A DNA stretch of 64,000 bases from Candidatus Polarisedimenticolia bacterium (GTDB lineage: Bacteria; Acidobacteriota; Polarisedimenticolia; Gp22-AA2; AA152). The position numbers were made by a program, and so were the translations under genes. Under the pieces are notes generated by a model that ran no database searches, was not told the DNA's origin, and saw nothing but the letters and a program-made list of their open reading frames with translations. The stretch spans positions 44,597-108,596 of the forward strand of contig DASYRE010000043.1 of assembly GCA_036004685.1 (NCBI GenBank). Reading direction: 5' to 3'. Every line of letters begins with the position of its first letter. Position 1 is the stretch's first letter. Positions 1 to 8,580 of this stretch are shown here, one piece after another.

Positions 1-99
1 CGCCTGGTGGCGAACTGCCTCGCCAGCGCGGGCCAGTCGGTCTTTCACGTCCACATCCACCTCCTCGGCGGCCGGACCTTCACCTGGCCTCCCGGATAG
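1..99 (+). CDS. HIT family protein, C-terminal end (partial)
   Basis: Only the last 32 codons are in the window; the gene begins upstream. The reading frame contains HVHIHLLGGR, the histidine-triad signature (H-x-H-x-H) of HIT hydrolases, followed by the usual short tail with a conserved tryptophan (TWPPG) and a TAG stop. HIT proteins of the HinT branch cleave purine nucleoside phosphoramidates and related adducts in the cytoplasm, the central histidines being the nucleotidyl-transfer site. The ending after the triad is typical of the short, about 110-residue, HinT-type members. The next gene begins 5 bp downstream on the same strand. Confidence 0.85.
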   Translation, partial: RLVANCLASAGQSVFHVHIHLLGGRTFTWPPG

Positions 100-103
100 A
101 GCG

Positions 104-583
104 TTGAAAGTCTTCCGGCGATCCCTGGGGATGCGGATTCTCAGCGTCGGCTCGCTTCTCCTTTTCTCCGCGCTTTGGACGTATCACTTGCTCGCGGGGG
201 GAAGGCTCTGGTCCCTTCCGGGAATCGCCCTGGGAATCCTGCTCCTGCTCGGCGGCTGCGCCAGCCTGCTCAACCTCGGCGATCGATTCCGGATCGACGA
301 CGAGGGGATTTCCTACGCCAACCCCGTCCTCGGGCGGCTGGGCGTGCGGCTGGATCGCCGCGTGCGCTGGGAGGAAATCGTCGCGGTCCGGACGCACCGC
401 GCCTTCGCGCACGGCGTCCGGGAGAGCGCCCCGAGCGCTTTGTTCCTCGACATCGCCTCCGGGCCGCGGTTCGTCATCGACTCGGTGGAAGGGTTCGACG
501 AGATGCACCGCCTCGTCCAAACCTATGCGGGAAGCCGCCCGCGCGACGGGGCGCCGCACGTCGCGGAGAAGCCGGGCTCATGA
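104..583 (+). CDS. Membrane protein with two TM helices and a PH-like C-terminal domain
   Basis: The 159-residue product has two hydrophobic segments near the N-terminus (about residues 11-30 and 36-57). A soluble part of about 100 residues follows, rich in alternating beta-strand pattern (FRIDDEGISY, RRVRWEEIVAV, GPRFVIDS) and ending in a helix. This layout matches small bacterial PH-domain (bPH/YdbT-like) membrane proteins of unknown function, but the match is by layout only. The start is uncertain: the TTG used here lies 5 bp after the HIT gene stop and has no clear ribosome site, and an ATG at 131 would shorten the protein by nine residues. It is probably cotranscribed with the HIT gene. 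Confidence 0.6.
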   Translation: MKVFRRSLGMRILSVGSLLLFSALWTYHLLAGGRLWSLPGIALGILLLLGGCASLLNLGDRFRIDDEGISYANPVLGRLGVRLDRRVRWEEIVAVRTHRAFAHGVRESAPSALFLDIASGPRFVIDSVEGFDEMHRLVQTYAGSRPRDGAPHVAEKPGS

Positions 584-620
584 CGGCAACCTCCGGCTCG
601 CCGAAGCAGAGGCTGCCAAC

Positions 621-1913
621 GTGACGGCCGATCGCCGGAGCCTTTTGAAATGGGGTCTGGCTGGGCTCGCGGCGCTTCCGGCGATCCGGCGAGCGGCGGC
701 CTCCGGCCCGGCGGGAGGGGACGAATCCCCCGACCTGTCGGGCTTCGCGGAGCGCGAGGACGAGCCCTTCTGGGAAGCGGTGCGCCGGTGCTTCCGTTTC
801 GACCCGGGCGTCGTCTACCTGAACGACGGATCGCTGGGGCCCACGCCGCTTCCGGTCCTGAAGGATCTTGCGGTTTTTGCCGCCGATTTGGCCGGCTCCC
901 CCTCGGAGAAGATGTGGGGGCCGCTCGGAGCGCGGCTTGAGGCGGTCCGCAAGAGCTTGGCGGGCTTGGTCGGCGTCCCGCCTGAAGATCTCGCGCTGAC
1001 ACGCAACACGACCGAGGGAGTCGGGACGGTCGCGCTCGGACTCGGGCTCAAGCCCGGAGACGAGGTGATCACGACCGATCAGGAGCATCCGGGCGGCGCC
1101 GGCGCCTGGCAGTACCTCGAGACTCTCGGAATCCTCAGGACGCAGGTCGCCCTGCCCCTTCCCCCCGATCCTCCCGATCTTCTCCTGGAGAGGCTCGAGA
1201 AGGCCCTTTCCTCCCGGACGCGCGTGCTCGCCTTGCCTCACATGACGTACGGAACCGGGCACCTGCTCCCCTTGCGCGAGATTGCGGCGCTGGCCTGCGC
1301 CCGTTCCGCCTTGCTCTGCGTCGACGGAGCGCACCCTCCGGGGATGCTGCCGGTGGACGTCGCGGCGCTCGGATGCGACACCTACGCCTCGTCTTCCCAC
1401 AAATGGCTCCTCGCCCCGCCGGGAACGGGACTGCTCGTCGTGCGCGACGGGGCGCGCGCCCGGATCGCCCCCAGGCTGTTCACCGGCACCGGCTTCACCC
1501 AGCCGTCCGCGCGGCGCTACGACGACTTCGGCACGCGTAACCTCGCCGAAGTCCTAGCCCAGGGCTCGGCGGCCGAGTTCCATCGGAGGATCGGCCCGGA
1601 GCGCGCCGCCCGGAGGATCCGGTCGCTCTCGGCGCATCTCCGGAATGGGCTGCTGGCGCTGCCGCGCGTGCAGATCCTGACGCCGGCGGCGCCCGGCGCT
1701 TCGGGGGGGCTCACGGCGTTCCGGGTCGAGGGAATCCCGCAGGACGCGGTGGCCGCGGCGCTGGCGCGGCGGGCGCATTTCGTCGTGCGCCCGGTCCCCG
1801 AGCTGGACGCGATACGGATCTCGACGGGTCTCCATAATTCCTTCGCCGACCTGGACCTTTTCCTCGGCGCGCTGCGCGAGGTGGCGCGTTCGAATTCCCC
1901 CGGGAAGCTATAA
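621..1913 (+). CDS. Tat-exported class V aminotransferase-like PLP enzyme
   Basis: The GTG at 621 is chosen because it puts a twin-arginine signal at the very N-terminus (DRRSLLKWGLAG, then a hydrophobic stretch to about residue 28) and avoids overlap with the gene upstream. A longer frame open from 525 adds residues with no such signal. The 430-residue product resembles isopenicillin-N epimerase and cysteine desulfurase-like class V aminotransferases: TRNTTEG early in the fold, an Asp in CVDGAHPPG (D235) to hold the PLP ring nitrogen, and the Schiff-base lysine in SSSHKW (K261). Family members rearrange or cleave amino-acid substrates, but the substrate here cannot be read. A Tat-exported PLP enzyme is folded and loaded with cofactor before export, which fits this signal type. 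Its TAA stop overlaps the promoter-like box of the next gene. Confidence 0.8.
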   Translation: MTADRRSLLKWGLAGLAALPAIRRAAASGPAGGDESPDLSGFAEREDEPFWEAVRRCFRFDPGVVYLNDGSLGPTPLPVLKDLAVFAADLAGSPSEKMWGPLGARLEAVRKSLAGLVGVPPEDLALTRNTTEGVGTVALGLGLKPGDEVITTDQEHPGGAGAWQYLETLGILRTQVALPLPPDPPDLLLERLEKALSSRTRVLALPHMTYGTGHLLPLREIAALACARSALLCVDGAHPPGMLPVDVAALGCDTYASSSHKWLLAPPGTGLLVVRDGARARIAPRLFTGTGFTQPSARRYDDFGTRNLAEVLAQGSAAEFHRRIGPERAARRIRSLSAHLRNGLLALPRVQILTPAAPGASGGLTAFRVEGIPQDAVAAALARRAHFVVRPVPELDAIRISTGLHNSFADLDLFLGALREVARSNSPGKL

Positions 1914-1914
1914 T
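1909..1914 (+). promoter_or_regulatory. TATAAT -10 box immediately before the E1-alpha gene
   Basis: TATAAT at 1909-1914 is followed by seven bases and the ATG at 1922. Transcription would start at or within a base or two of the ATG, giving a leaderless message. No convincing -35 hexamer is visible. The same spacing recurs at 17052, 40491 and 58698. Confidence 0.5.
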
Positions 1915-1921
1915 CGCCGCG

Positions 1922-3034
1922 ATGAAAAGATATCCGGCCTACGATCCGCCCGAGTACGTGCGCTGGAAGCCCGATCCCGGGGTTCTCCGGGAATTCGACC
2001 GCGCCACCAAGCGCGATCCGCGCCGGCGGAAGATCATCGCGGCGATGGATCGGAAGGCGCTCCTTCGCCTCTACGAGGGGCTGTTGCGCGCGCGGCTCCA
2101 CGACATCGCCTTGAAGCGCTGGGTCCGCCAGGGAGTGCTTTCCAAAGCCTGGCTGGGAACGGGCGAGGAAGCGGTGGCGGTCGGGAACGCCCATGCCCTG
2201 GAGCCGGGCGATCTCGTCGGTCCGATGATCCGGAACTCCGGCGCCTCTCACGAGCGCGGCATGCCGGTGGCCGAGATGCTCAAGGCCTACCTCGGAACGA
2301 GCGATCAAATCACGCGTGGGCGCGACCTGCACACGGGCGACCTCGAGCGCGGCGTGATTCCGCCGATCTCCTTCGTCGCCTCGCTCGTTCCGGTCTTCGC
2401 GGGGGCGGCCCTCGCCTTCAAGATGCGCGACGAGAAGCGGGTGGCCCTCACCTGGGTGGGGGACGGCGCCTCGCACACCGCCGAGTTCCACGAAGGGTAC
2501 GGCCTGGCCGCGCCCCTGCGTCTTCCCCTGGTGATCGTCCTGCAGAACAACCAGGTGGCCCTGGGGACGCGGCTGTCGGAGCACCAGCGGGGCGACCTCA
2601 CCCACCTGGCGAAGGCCTACGGCACGCCCGGGCTGACCTGCGACGGCAACAACGTTCTGGACGTCTTCGCCGCCACCCGGCTCGCCGCCGGCCTCTGCCG
2701 CCGCGGGGAGGGGCCGGTCCTCCTCACCGCCCAGACCTTCCGGATGGGAGGGCACGCCACGCACGACGAGCAGGAGGCCCGCAACCTGTTCCCCGCCAAG
2801 ACCTTCGCGCATTGGGGAAAGCGCGATCCGATCGGCTGCTATGAAGCCTGGCTCCTGAAGCAAGGGAAAAACTCCCCGCGCGATGGTAGAATTTCGCCAG
2901 GTCAGCTGACGTCCATCGAGACCAAGGTGATCCAGGAAATCGATGCCGCGGCCGAGGAGGCTCTGAGAAGCCTCCGAGAGCATCCGGGCCGGCCCGAGGA
3001 GGCCGCGAGCGGCGTGACGAAGGAGATGGAATGA
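1922..3034 (+). CDS. 2-oxo acid dehydrogenase E1 component, alpha subunit (stand-alone)
   Basis: A 370-residue thiamine-diphosphate enzyme subunit of the pyruvate/branched-chain 2-oxo-acid dehydrogenase E1-alpha family. These subunits decarboxylate the 2-oxo acid and hand the acyl group to the lipoyl domain of E2. The ThDP-Mg motif is intact: GDGA at about residues 180-183 and the partner NN at 209-210. Conserved surroundings ([22 protein letters not shown]) are also in place. Length is normal for E1-alpha. The gene overlaps the fused E1 alpha-beta gene downstream by 4 bp (ATGA), so the two are translationally coupled. What is odd is the redundancy: the next gene already has its own alpha domain, and no separate E1-beta, E2 or E3 lies in the window. 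Confidence 0.85.
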   Translation: MKRYPAYDPPEYVRWKPDPGVLREFDRATKRDPRRRKIIAAMDRKALLRLYEGLLRARLHDIALKRWVRQGVLSKAWLGTGEEAVAVGNAHALEPGDLVGPMIRNSGASHERGMPVAEMLKAYLGTSDQITRGRDLHTGDLERGVIPPISFVASLVPVFAGAALAFKMRDEKRVALTWVGDGASHTAEFHEGYGLAAPLRLPLVIVLQNNQVALGTRLSEHQRGDLTHLAKAYGTPGLTCDGNNVLDVFAATRLAAGLCRRGEGPVLLTAQTFRMGGHATHDEQEARNLFPAKTFAHWGKRDPIGCYEAWLLKQGKNSPRDGRISPGQLTSIETKVIQEIDAAAEEALRSLREHPGRPEEAASGVTKEME

Positions 3035-5160
3035 AGAACAAGGGAAAAGGGAGCCGGGCGGAAGTCAAGGACCTCGGCCTCGACCGGCAGGCTCTCCTCG
3101 GAATCTACCGCAACATGGTCCTCTCCCGCCGGATCGACGACAAGCAGATTCAGCTCAAGCGGCAGAACAAGATCTTCTTCCAGATCGCCGGGGCCGGGCA
3201 CGAAGCGGTGCTCACGGCGGCGGGCATGGTCCTGAAGCCGGGCCACGACTGGTTCTACGCCTACTACCGCGACATGGCGCTCATGCTCCAGCTCGGCATG
3301 ACCCCCAAGGAAATCCAGATGGAGGCGCTGGGATGCGCCGACGATCCCAACTCCGGAGGGCGCCAGATGCCCTCCCACTGGGGCCATCCGCGGCTGAACG
3401 TGGTCTCCAAGTCGTCCTGCACCGGGACGCAGTACCTCCAGTCGGTCGGCTGCGCCCACGCGGGGCGCTACCTCTCGATCGTGAAGGAGTGCCGGGAGCG
3501 GGGGCTGAAGGGAGCCGACGACGAGATCACCTACGTCTCGGGAGGCGAGGGCTCGACCAGCGAAGGCGAGTTTTGGGAGGCGCTGAACACCGCCTGCAAC
3601 CTCAAGCTCCCGATGCTCTTCATGATCGAGGACAACAAGTACGCCATCTCGGTGCCGGTCGAGGTCCAGACGGCGGGCGGGACGATCGGCGGGCTCGTCA
3701 AGCAGTGGCCGAATCTCCGCTACGAGGAGCTGGACGGCTGCGATCCGATCGAATGCCACCGCGTCCTCTCCGAAATCGTCTCCGACATGCGGCAGCGCCG
3801 CGAAGGGCCCGCGTTGGTCCAGGCCCACGTCATCCGCCCCTACTCGCATTCGCTGTCGGACGACGAGCGCCTGTACAAGCCGGAGCGCGAGCGGCAGGAG
3901 GAGGCGAAGAAGGATCCGATCGCCCGTTTCGAGAAGCTTCTGCTCCAGGAGGGGGTCGCCGATCAGGCCTTCCTCACCCGGATGAAGGAGAGCATCGATC
4001 ACGAGGTGAACACGGCGACGGACGAGGCGATGGCGGCGGCGCCGCCCGCGGTCGAGAGCATCTACCACTACGTCTATTCCCCCGACGTCGACCCGACCTC
4101 CGGCCGGTTCGACACCGAGCCTGCGCTCGAGGGGGATCCCAAGACGATGGTGGATCTCCTCAACGCCTGCCTGCGCGACGAGATGCAGCGGGATCCGAGA
4201 ATCGTGATCTTCGGGGAGGACGTCGCGGACGCCACCCGGGAGGAGGTCCTCGAGGAAGTGAAGGGGAAAGGGGGCGTCTTCAAGGTCACGCACAATCTGC
4301 AAAGGCGCTTCGGCAAGGAGCGGGTCTTCAACTCGCCGCTGGCCGAGGCCAACATCGTGGGCCGGGCGATCGGCATGGCGACCCGCGGGCTCAAGCCGGT
4401 CGTGGAGATCCAGTTCCTCGATTACATCTGGCCGGCCTTCATGCAGATTCGGGACGAGCTGTCGGTCCTCCGCTGGCGCTCCAACAACGGCTTCGCCTGC
4501 CCCGTGGTCATCCGCACCGCCGCCGGCGGCTACCTCGGCGGGGGCGCTCCTTACCACAGCCAGTCGGGCGAGGTTCTGTTCGCCCACAACCCGGGACTGC
4601 GCGTCGTGATGCCGGCGACGGCGCTGGACGCCAACGGGCTGCTGCGCACCGCCATCCGCTGCGAGGATCCCGTGATCTTCCTCGAGCACAAGCACCTCTA
4701 CCGCCAGACCTACAACAAGTCCCCCTATCCGGGCCCCGACTTCTGCATCCCGTTCGGCAAGGCGCGCGTCGTCCAGGAGGGCGAGGACCTGTCCCTGATC
4801 ACCTACGGCGCCACGCTGGAGCGATCGCTGCGCGCCGCGCGGCAGGCCCAGGAGGAGATCGGAGCGAGCGTCGAGGTGATCGACCTGCGCAGCCTCTCGC
4901 CGTTCGACTGGGACGCCATCGAGGCCTCGGTGAAGAAGACGGGGAAGGCCCTGATCGTCCACGAGGACTGGCTGTCGTTCGGGTTCGGCGCCGAGATCGC
5001 CGCACTGATCGCCAGCCGCCTCTTCGAGGATCTCGACGGCCCCGTGCGCCGGGTCGGCGCCGCGGACGTGTTCTGCGCCTACCAGCCGCTTCTCGAGGAC
5101 GTGACGCTGCCGCAGATCTCCGACATCCACAAGGCGATCGTGGACCTCGCGAAATACTAG
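3031..5160 (+). CDS. Fused E1 alpha-beta of branched-chain 2-oxo acid dehydrogenase
   Basis: At 709 residues this is both E1 halves in one chain. The alpha half (about 1-340) holds a ThDP motif GGEGSTSEG (G172-E173-G174) with partner DN at 201-202. The beta half begins near residue 369 ([13 protein letters not shown]) and shows [24 protein letters not shown] and the C-terminal transketolase-type domain ([27 protein letters not shown]). Such fusions are known for 2-oxoisovalerate dehydrogenase in several phyla; the enzyme oxidatively decarboxylates branched-chain 2-oxo acids in the cytoplasm together with E2 and E3. Coupled by ATGA overlap to the stand-alone E1-alpha upstream. The substrate preference is inferred from overall resemblance, not from a specific residue. 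Confidence 0.88.
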   Translation: MKNKGKGSRAEVKDLGLDRQALLGIYRNMVLSRRIDDKQIQLKRQNKIFFQIAGAGHEAVLTAAGMVLKPGHDWFYAYYRDMALMLQLGMTPKEIQMEALGCADDPNSGGRQMPSHWGHPRLNVVSKSSCTGTQYLQSVGCAHAGRYLSIVKECRERGLKGADDEITYVSGGEGSTSEGEFWEALNTACNLKLPMLFMIEDNKYAISVPVEVQTAGGTIGGLVKQWPNLRYEELDGCDPIECHRVLSEIVSDMRQRREGPALVQAHVIRPYSHSLSDDERLYKPERERQEEAKKDPIARFEKLLLQEGVADQAFLTRMKESIDHEVNTATDEAMAAAPPAVESIYHYVYSPDVDPTSGRFDTEPALEGDPKTMVDLLNACLRDEMQRDPRIVIFGEDVADATREEVLEEVKGKGGVFKVTHNLQRRFGKERVFNSPLAEANIVGRAIGMATRGLKPVVEIQFLDYIWPAFMQIRDELSVLRWRSNNGFACPVVIRTAAGGYLGGGAPYHSQSGEVLFAHNPGLRVVMPATALDANGLLRTAIRCEDPVIFLEHKHLYRQTYNKSPYPGPDFCIPFGKARVVQEGEDLSLITYGATLERSLRAARQAQEEIGASVEVIDLRSLSPFDWDAIEASVKKTGKALIVHEDWLSFGFGAEIAALIASRLFEDLDGPVRRVGAADVFCAYQPLLEDVTLPQISDIHKAIVDLAKY

Positions 5161-5217
5161 GGTCGGGTCTCCAAGAATACTTCTACATTTCGGCGGGTGT
5201 ACCGCGGCGGGCTCGAG

Positions 5218-5267
5218 CCGGGTCCAAAGACCCGGGTTGACCCGCGGCGGTTTGCAGCCGGCGGGTC
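5218..5267. repeat. Two GC-rich hairpins after the E1 operon
   Basis: CCGGGTC-CAAA-GACCCGG (5218-5235) forms a perfect 7-bp stem. A second hairpin at 5239-5267 pairs GACCCGC/GCGGGTC plus an inner GGC/GCC with one bulged G. Both contain CGGGTCCAA, whose complement TTGGACCCG recurs twice at 59543-59598. They may end the E1 transcript, although no T-tract follows, or be repetitive extragenic elements. Confidence 0.55.
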
Positions 5268-5283
5268 CAAGCCGGTCCCAATT

Positions 5284-5389
5284 CGGCCGTCGATCCATCC
5301 CGGCTCGCCGCGTTGCGCCCTCGCTCACGTACCGCTTCGGGTAAGCCACGCGATGCCGCGTCTTGCGATCCGGGCGCCTCAACGGCCTC
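5284..5389 (-). repeat. Interspersed repeat, copy A
   Basis: Read on the minus strand, these 106 bases align without gaps to 55399-55504 on the plus strand, about 85% identical by eye. Shared blocks include GAGGCGCCCGGAT, AAGCGGTACG and AGCCGGGATGG. Weaker similarity continues for about 25 bases on the 5' side (CTCTG...AAAT...AAC). The copy fills the gap between the E1 operon and yjbQ and carries no credible reading frame. It looks like a non-coding interspersed element rather than a gene remnant. Confidence 0.8.
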
Positions 5390-5427
5390 GATGTTAGCGC
5401 GATTTCGCAGAGGCAACCCTGACGACC

Positions 5428-5847
5428 TCAATCTCCGAGAAGCGTCAGGTCGAGAGTTCGGGAGCGGGGTCCGTCCATCTCCAGCATCAGCAGGCTCTGC
5501 CAAGTCCCGAGGACCGGCTTGCCGGAATCGACGGGCAGCGTGAGGGAGTGGCCCAGGAGGACGGAGGTCAGGTGGGCCTGGGCGTTGTCGTCGATGGCGT
5601 CGTGGCGGTAGCCGTCGCGGCCGCGGAACGGATCGAGCAGGCTCTCCCCGAGCCGCTCGAGGTCGCGCCGGAGCCCCTCTTCGTCCTCATTGACCAGAAG
5701 GGCGCAGGTGGTGTGACGGCAGCTGACAAGCAGGATCCCCTCGCGGACTCGGAGCTTGGCGCACGCCTCCGCCACTTTCAGGGTGACGTTCAGGACCTGG
5801 ACCCGGCGCTCCGAACCGACCTTGATCTCGGCCCGCTTGACCGCCAT
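5428..5847 (-). CDS. yjbQ: YjbQ family protein (UPF0047, secondary thiamine-phosphate synthase type)
   Basis: The 139-residue product starts at the ATG at 5847, preceded by GAGGAAGG on the minus strand; the frame stays open upstream but without family features. It contains the family signatures SCRHTTCALLVNEDEEG, HDAIDDNAQAHL, and GTWQSLLMLEMDGPR near the C-terminus. YjbQ proteins form a trimeric beta-sandwich; some members show low thiamine-phosphate synthase activity, and the true cellular role is unsettled. It lies 32 bp downstream of the YyaL-type gene on the same strand, probably in one transcript. Its stop sits at the edge of interspersed repeat copy A. Confidence 0.88.
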   Translation of the reverse strand: MAVKRAEIKVGSERRVQVLNVTLKVAEACAKLRVREGILLVSCRHTTCALLVNEDEEGLRRDLERLGESLLDPFRGRDGYRHDAIDDNAQAHLTSVLLGHSLTLPVDSGKPVLGTWQSLLMLEMDGPRSRTLDLTLLGD

Positions 5848-5879
5848 GACGACCTTCCTCGAGGCGACGCGCTGCTGGC

Positions 5880-7976
5880 CTATGAGCCGGCGAGGACCTT
5901 CTCCAGCATCTCGGTGTCGGTGACCGGCGCCTTGCACTGGAAATTCTCGCAGACGTAGGCGGTCGCCTTCCCCGACTTCGCCACCTTCCCCGCGAGCAGC
6001 GGGACGATCGCGGTATGCTCCCCCGCTCCCGCGTCCCCTTCTTCCGAGAAGGCGACGACCTTGTTGGGGACGAAGAGACGGCGCACGGTTGCGAGCATCT
6101 GGCGCGCGCCTTGCGCGTCGCGGCCGACCAGGGCGATTTCGCGCGCCCGATCGACGTAGAAATCGAGGGCGCAGAGCATGGCGCTGAATCCGGCCGGCAT
6201 CTGTCCGATCAGATCGCGGTAGGCGCGCAGGATCGCGGTCCCTCGGGCGGCGTAGCCCTCTTCCCCCGTGAGGCGGGCCAGGCGGTAGAAGGCGAGCGCC
6301 GCGACCGAGTTCCCGGAGGGAAGCGCCCCGTCGTAGCCCGATTTCGAGCGGGTGATCAGATCCGCCTGGCCTTCCGGGGTGAAGAAGAACCCTTCCTCGG
6401 CTTCGTCCCAGAACCGGGCGACCATCCGATCGGCGAGCGCGCGGGCTTCCACGACCCAGACCGGATCGAAATCGCTCTCATAGAGATCCAGCAGGGCGGC
6501 CGTCACGAACGCGTAGTCATCCAGGCAGCCGTCGAGCCGCGCCGTCCCTTTGCGGAAGGTGCGCCGCAGGGTGCCGTCGGGTGCCCGCATCGTCGAGAGC
6601 AGGAACTGCGCCGCTTTCCGGGCGCGCTCGAGGTAACGCGGCTCGTCCAGGACCTGATAGCCGCGCGCGAAGGCCGAGATCATCAGGGCGTTCCAGGAGG
6701 TGAGCATCTTGTCGTCGAGCCCCGGCGCCACCCGCCGGCCGCGCCGGGCGAGCAGCTTCGGGCGGACTTCCGCCAGGGTCGCCTGGAGCTTCTCCGGCGT
6801 CGAGCCCAGCTCGCGCGCCACCTCGTCGATGGCGCGCGGGACGTTCGGGATCGAACTCCCCTCCCAGTTCCCTCCCGGCTGGACGTCGTAGAAGGCGCAG
6901 AAAGCCTTGCCCGCCTCTTCACCCGCCACCTCCCGGATCTCCGCGGGAGTCCAGACGTAATACTTGCCCTCCACGCCTTCGCTGTCGGCGTCCTGGGCGG
7001 AGTAGAACGCCCCCTCCGGGGAGGTCATCTCGTGCTCGACGTAGTCGAGGCATTCCCGTGCGATCCGGGAGAACAGGGCTTTGCCGGTGACCTGGAATCC
7101 GTCCAGGTAGGCGCCAACCAGCAGGGCGTTGTCGTAGAGCATCTTCTCGAAGTGGGGGACGAGCCAGCGCGGGTCGGTCGAGTATCGATGGAACCCGCCG
7201 CCAAGCTGATCGTACATCCCGCCCCGCGCCATCTTCTCCAAGGTCAGCTCGGCCATGTGGAGCGCCTCCGGATCGTGTCGCCGGCGGTGCAGGCGCAGGA
7301 GCAGCGAGATGCCGGCGGCGTGGGGGAACTTGGGAGCGGCTCCCCACCCTCCGAAGCGCCCATCGAACCGGACCTTGAAGTCGGAGAGCGCCTCGCGCAG
7401 AGGCTCCTCGTCGAGCATCTCCCGGGAAGCGGTCACGCGGCCCATCTGGGTGACGTAGCCGGTGATTTGATCGCCGCTCGACTCGACCTTCGTCCGCTGC
7501 TCCCGGTAGGCCCGCGCCACGCGCTCCAGCACGGCGCGGAACGACGGCATGCCGTGGCGCTCCTCGGGCGGGAAGTAGGTTCCCCCGTAGAACGGCTTGC
7601 GATCGGGCGTGAGGAAGACGTTCAGGGGCCAGCCTCCTGATCCGGTCATGATCTGGACCGCGTTCATGTAGATCATGTCGACGTCGGGATGCTCCTCGCG
7701 ATCCACCTTGATGCAGACGAAGTGCTGGTTCATCAGGCGCGCGGTCTCCTCGTCCTCGAACGATTCCCGCTCCATGACGTGGCACCAGTGGCAGGCGGAA
7801 TAGCCGATCGACAGGAGGATCGGCTTGTCCTCGTCCCGCGCGCGGGCGAGCGCCTCGTCTCCCCAGGGATACCAGTCGACCGGATTGTGCGCGTGCTGCA
7901 GGAGATAGGGGCTGGTCTCGCGCGCCAGACGGTTCTCCCGCCGCTCACCGCCCATTTTCCCCCGCTCACCGCTCAT
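5880..7976 (-). CDS. Thioredoxin-domain protein, YyaL/SPATA20 family (cytoplasmic paralogue)
   Basis: The 698-residue protein opens with a thioredoxin-like domain: [14 protein letters not shown], then the CxxC-type site in [18 protein letters not shown], and [12 protein letters not shown]. An alpha/alpha-barrel of the six-hairpin glycosidase type follows, with [26 protein letters not shown] and [11 protein letters not shown]. Family members are widespread, but the enzymatic role is not established. ATG 7976 is taken as start; an ATG at 7955 with GGGGGA just upstream would remove seven residues. No signal peptide is present, unlike the second copy at 42529. A sigma-70-like promoter lies at 8026-8054. 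yjbQ follows 32 bp downstream. Confidence 0.85.
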   Translation of the reverse strand: MSGERGKMGGERRENRLARETSPYLLQHAHNPVDWYPWGDEALARARDEDKPILLSIGYSACHWCHVMERESFEDEETARLMNQHFVCIKVDREEHPDVDMIYMNAVQIMTGSGGWPLNVFLTPDRKPFYGGTYFPPEERHGMPSFRAVLERVARAYREQRTKVESSGDQITGYVTQMGRVTASREMLDEEPLREALSDFKVRFDGRFGGWGAAPKFPHAAGISLLLRLHRRRHDPEALHMAELTLEKMARGGMYDQLGGGFHRYSTDPRWLVPHFEKMLYDNALLVGAYLDGFQVTGKALFSRIARECLDYVEHEMTSPEGAFYSAQDADSEGVEGKYYVWTPAEIREVAGEEAGKAFCAFYDVQPGGNWEGSSIPNVPRAIDEVARELGSTPEKLQATLAEVRPKLLARRGRRVAPGLDDKMLTSWNALMISAFARGYQVLDEPRYLERARKAAQFLLSTMRAPDGTLRRTFRKGTARLDGCLDDYAFVTAALLDLYESDFDPVWVVEARALADRMVARFWDEAEEGFFFTPEGQADLITRSKSGYDGALPSGNSVAALAFYRLARLTGEEGYAARGTAILRAYRDLIGQMPAGFSAMLCALDFYVDRAREIALVGRDAQGARQMLATVRRLFVPNKVVAFSEEGDAGAGEHTAIVPLLAGKVAKSGKATAYVCENFQCKAPVTDTEMLEKVLAGS

Positions 7977-8025
7977 GCAATGCCCCGAAGGCGCGCGTTC
8001 CCGCCGAAACGCCGCGCGTGGTCGG

Positions 8026-8054
8026 ATGATATCGTCTTTCCCCAACCCTGACAA
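8026..8054 (-). promoter_or_regulatory. Sigma-70-type promoter for the YyaL-yjbQ operon
   Basis: On the minus strand TTGTCA (8054-8049) and TATCAT (8031-8026) are separated by exactly 17 bases. Each hexamer matches the sigma-70 consensus at five and four of six positions respectively. The start would fall near 8019, about 43 bases before the ATG at 7976. Confidence 0.65.
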
Positions 8055-8095
8055 CGCCTCCGCGCGGCCGTCCGGAGTCCTTCCCCGCGCGCCGG

Positions 8096-8118
8096 CCGGA
8101 GCGTTTGACACGCTCCGG
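8096..8118 (+). promoter_or_regulatory. Perfect inverted repeat over the -35 of the EVE-domain gene
   Basis: CCGGAGCG-TTTGACA-CGCTCCGG is a perfect 8-bp inverted repeat whose 7-base centre contains a consensus -35 (TTGACA, 8105-8110). A weak -10 (GAGAAT, 8128-8133) lies 17 bases downstream, 9 bases before the ATG at 8143. The arrangement suits a repressor operator at the promoter. A simple hairpin is the alternative. Confidence 0.5.
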
Positions 8119-8142
8119 CGGCTGGCGGAGAATGGCGGCCCC

Positions 8143-8562
8143 ATGCCCATCCAGCACTGGCTTCTGAAGACCGAGCCGACTGTCTATTCTTTCGACGACC
8201 TGCTTCGCCGGAAACGGGAGATTTGGGACGGGATCACGAACGCGCTGGCGCTGAAGCACCTACGCGCGGCGCGCCGCGGCGATCTGGCCCTCATCTACCA
8301 TACCGGACGCGAGCGCGCGGCGATCGGGATCGCCCGAATCCTGGGGGAGAGCTACCCCGATCCGAAGCGCGGCGATCCGGCCCTGCACGCGATCGAGATC
8401 GAGCCCGTGAAGGCCCTGCCCCGTCCGGTGGGCCTCGACGCGATGAAAGGGAATCCGAAGCTGAAGGGCTTCGATCTCTTGCGCCTGCCGCGCCTGTCCT
8501 TCGTTCCGGTGAGCCCCGCCCACTGGGACGCGATCCTGGAGATGTCCGGCGCGCGCAACTGA
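8143..8562 (+). CDS. EVE domain-containing protein (THYN1-like)
   Basis: The 139-residue protein begins [12 protein letters not shown], followed by [15 protein letters not shown] and DLALIYHTG, the hallmark blocks of EVE/THYN1 domains, a PUA-like fold. EVE domains are thought to bind modified bases in DNA or RNA and in bacteria often accompany restriction or RNA-modification genes; no such partner sits here. Length is typical of stand-alone bacterial members. The start is fixed by the family's conserved N-terminus; the frame is open upstream to 7975, which would overlap the divergent YyaL gene. The promoter region has a striking inverted repeat at 8096-8118. The DUF885 lipoprotein gene follows 18 bp later. 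Confidence 0.88.
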   Translation: MPIQHWLLKTEPTVYSFDDLLRRKREIWDGITNALALKHLRAARRGDLALIYHTGRERAAIGIARILGESYPDPKRGDPALHAIEIEPVKALPRPVGLDAMKGNPKLKGFDLLRLPRLSFVPVSPAHWDAILEMSGARN

Positions 8563-8580
8563 CGTCTTCCCGGAGACCGC

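Noticed and set aside
2902..5382. Very long minus-strand open frame opposite the E1 genes
   Set aside because: It mirrors a confident gene, has a low-complexity Arg/Leu/Val/Gly composition, no motif and no ribosome site. It is the usual antisense shadow in GC-rich DNA.
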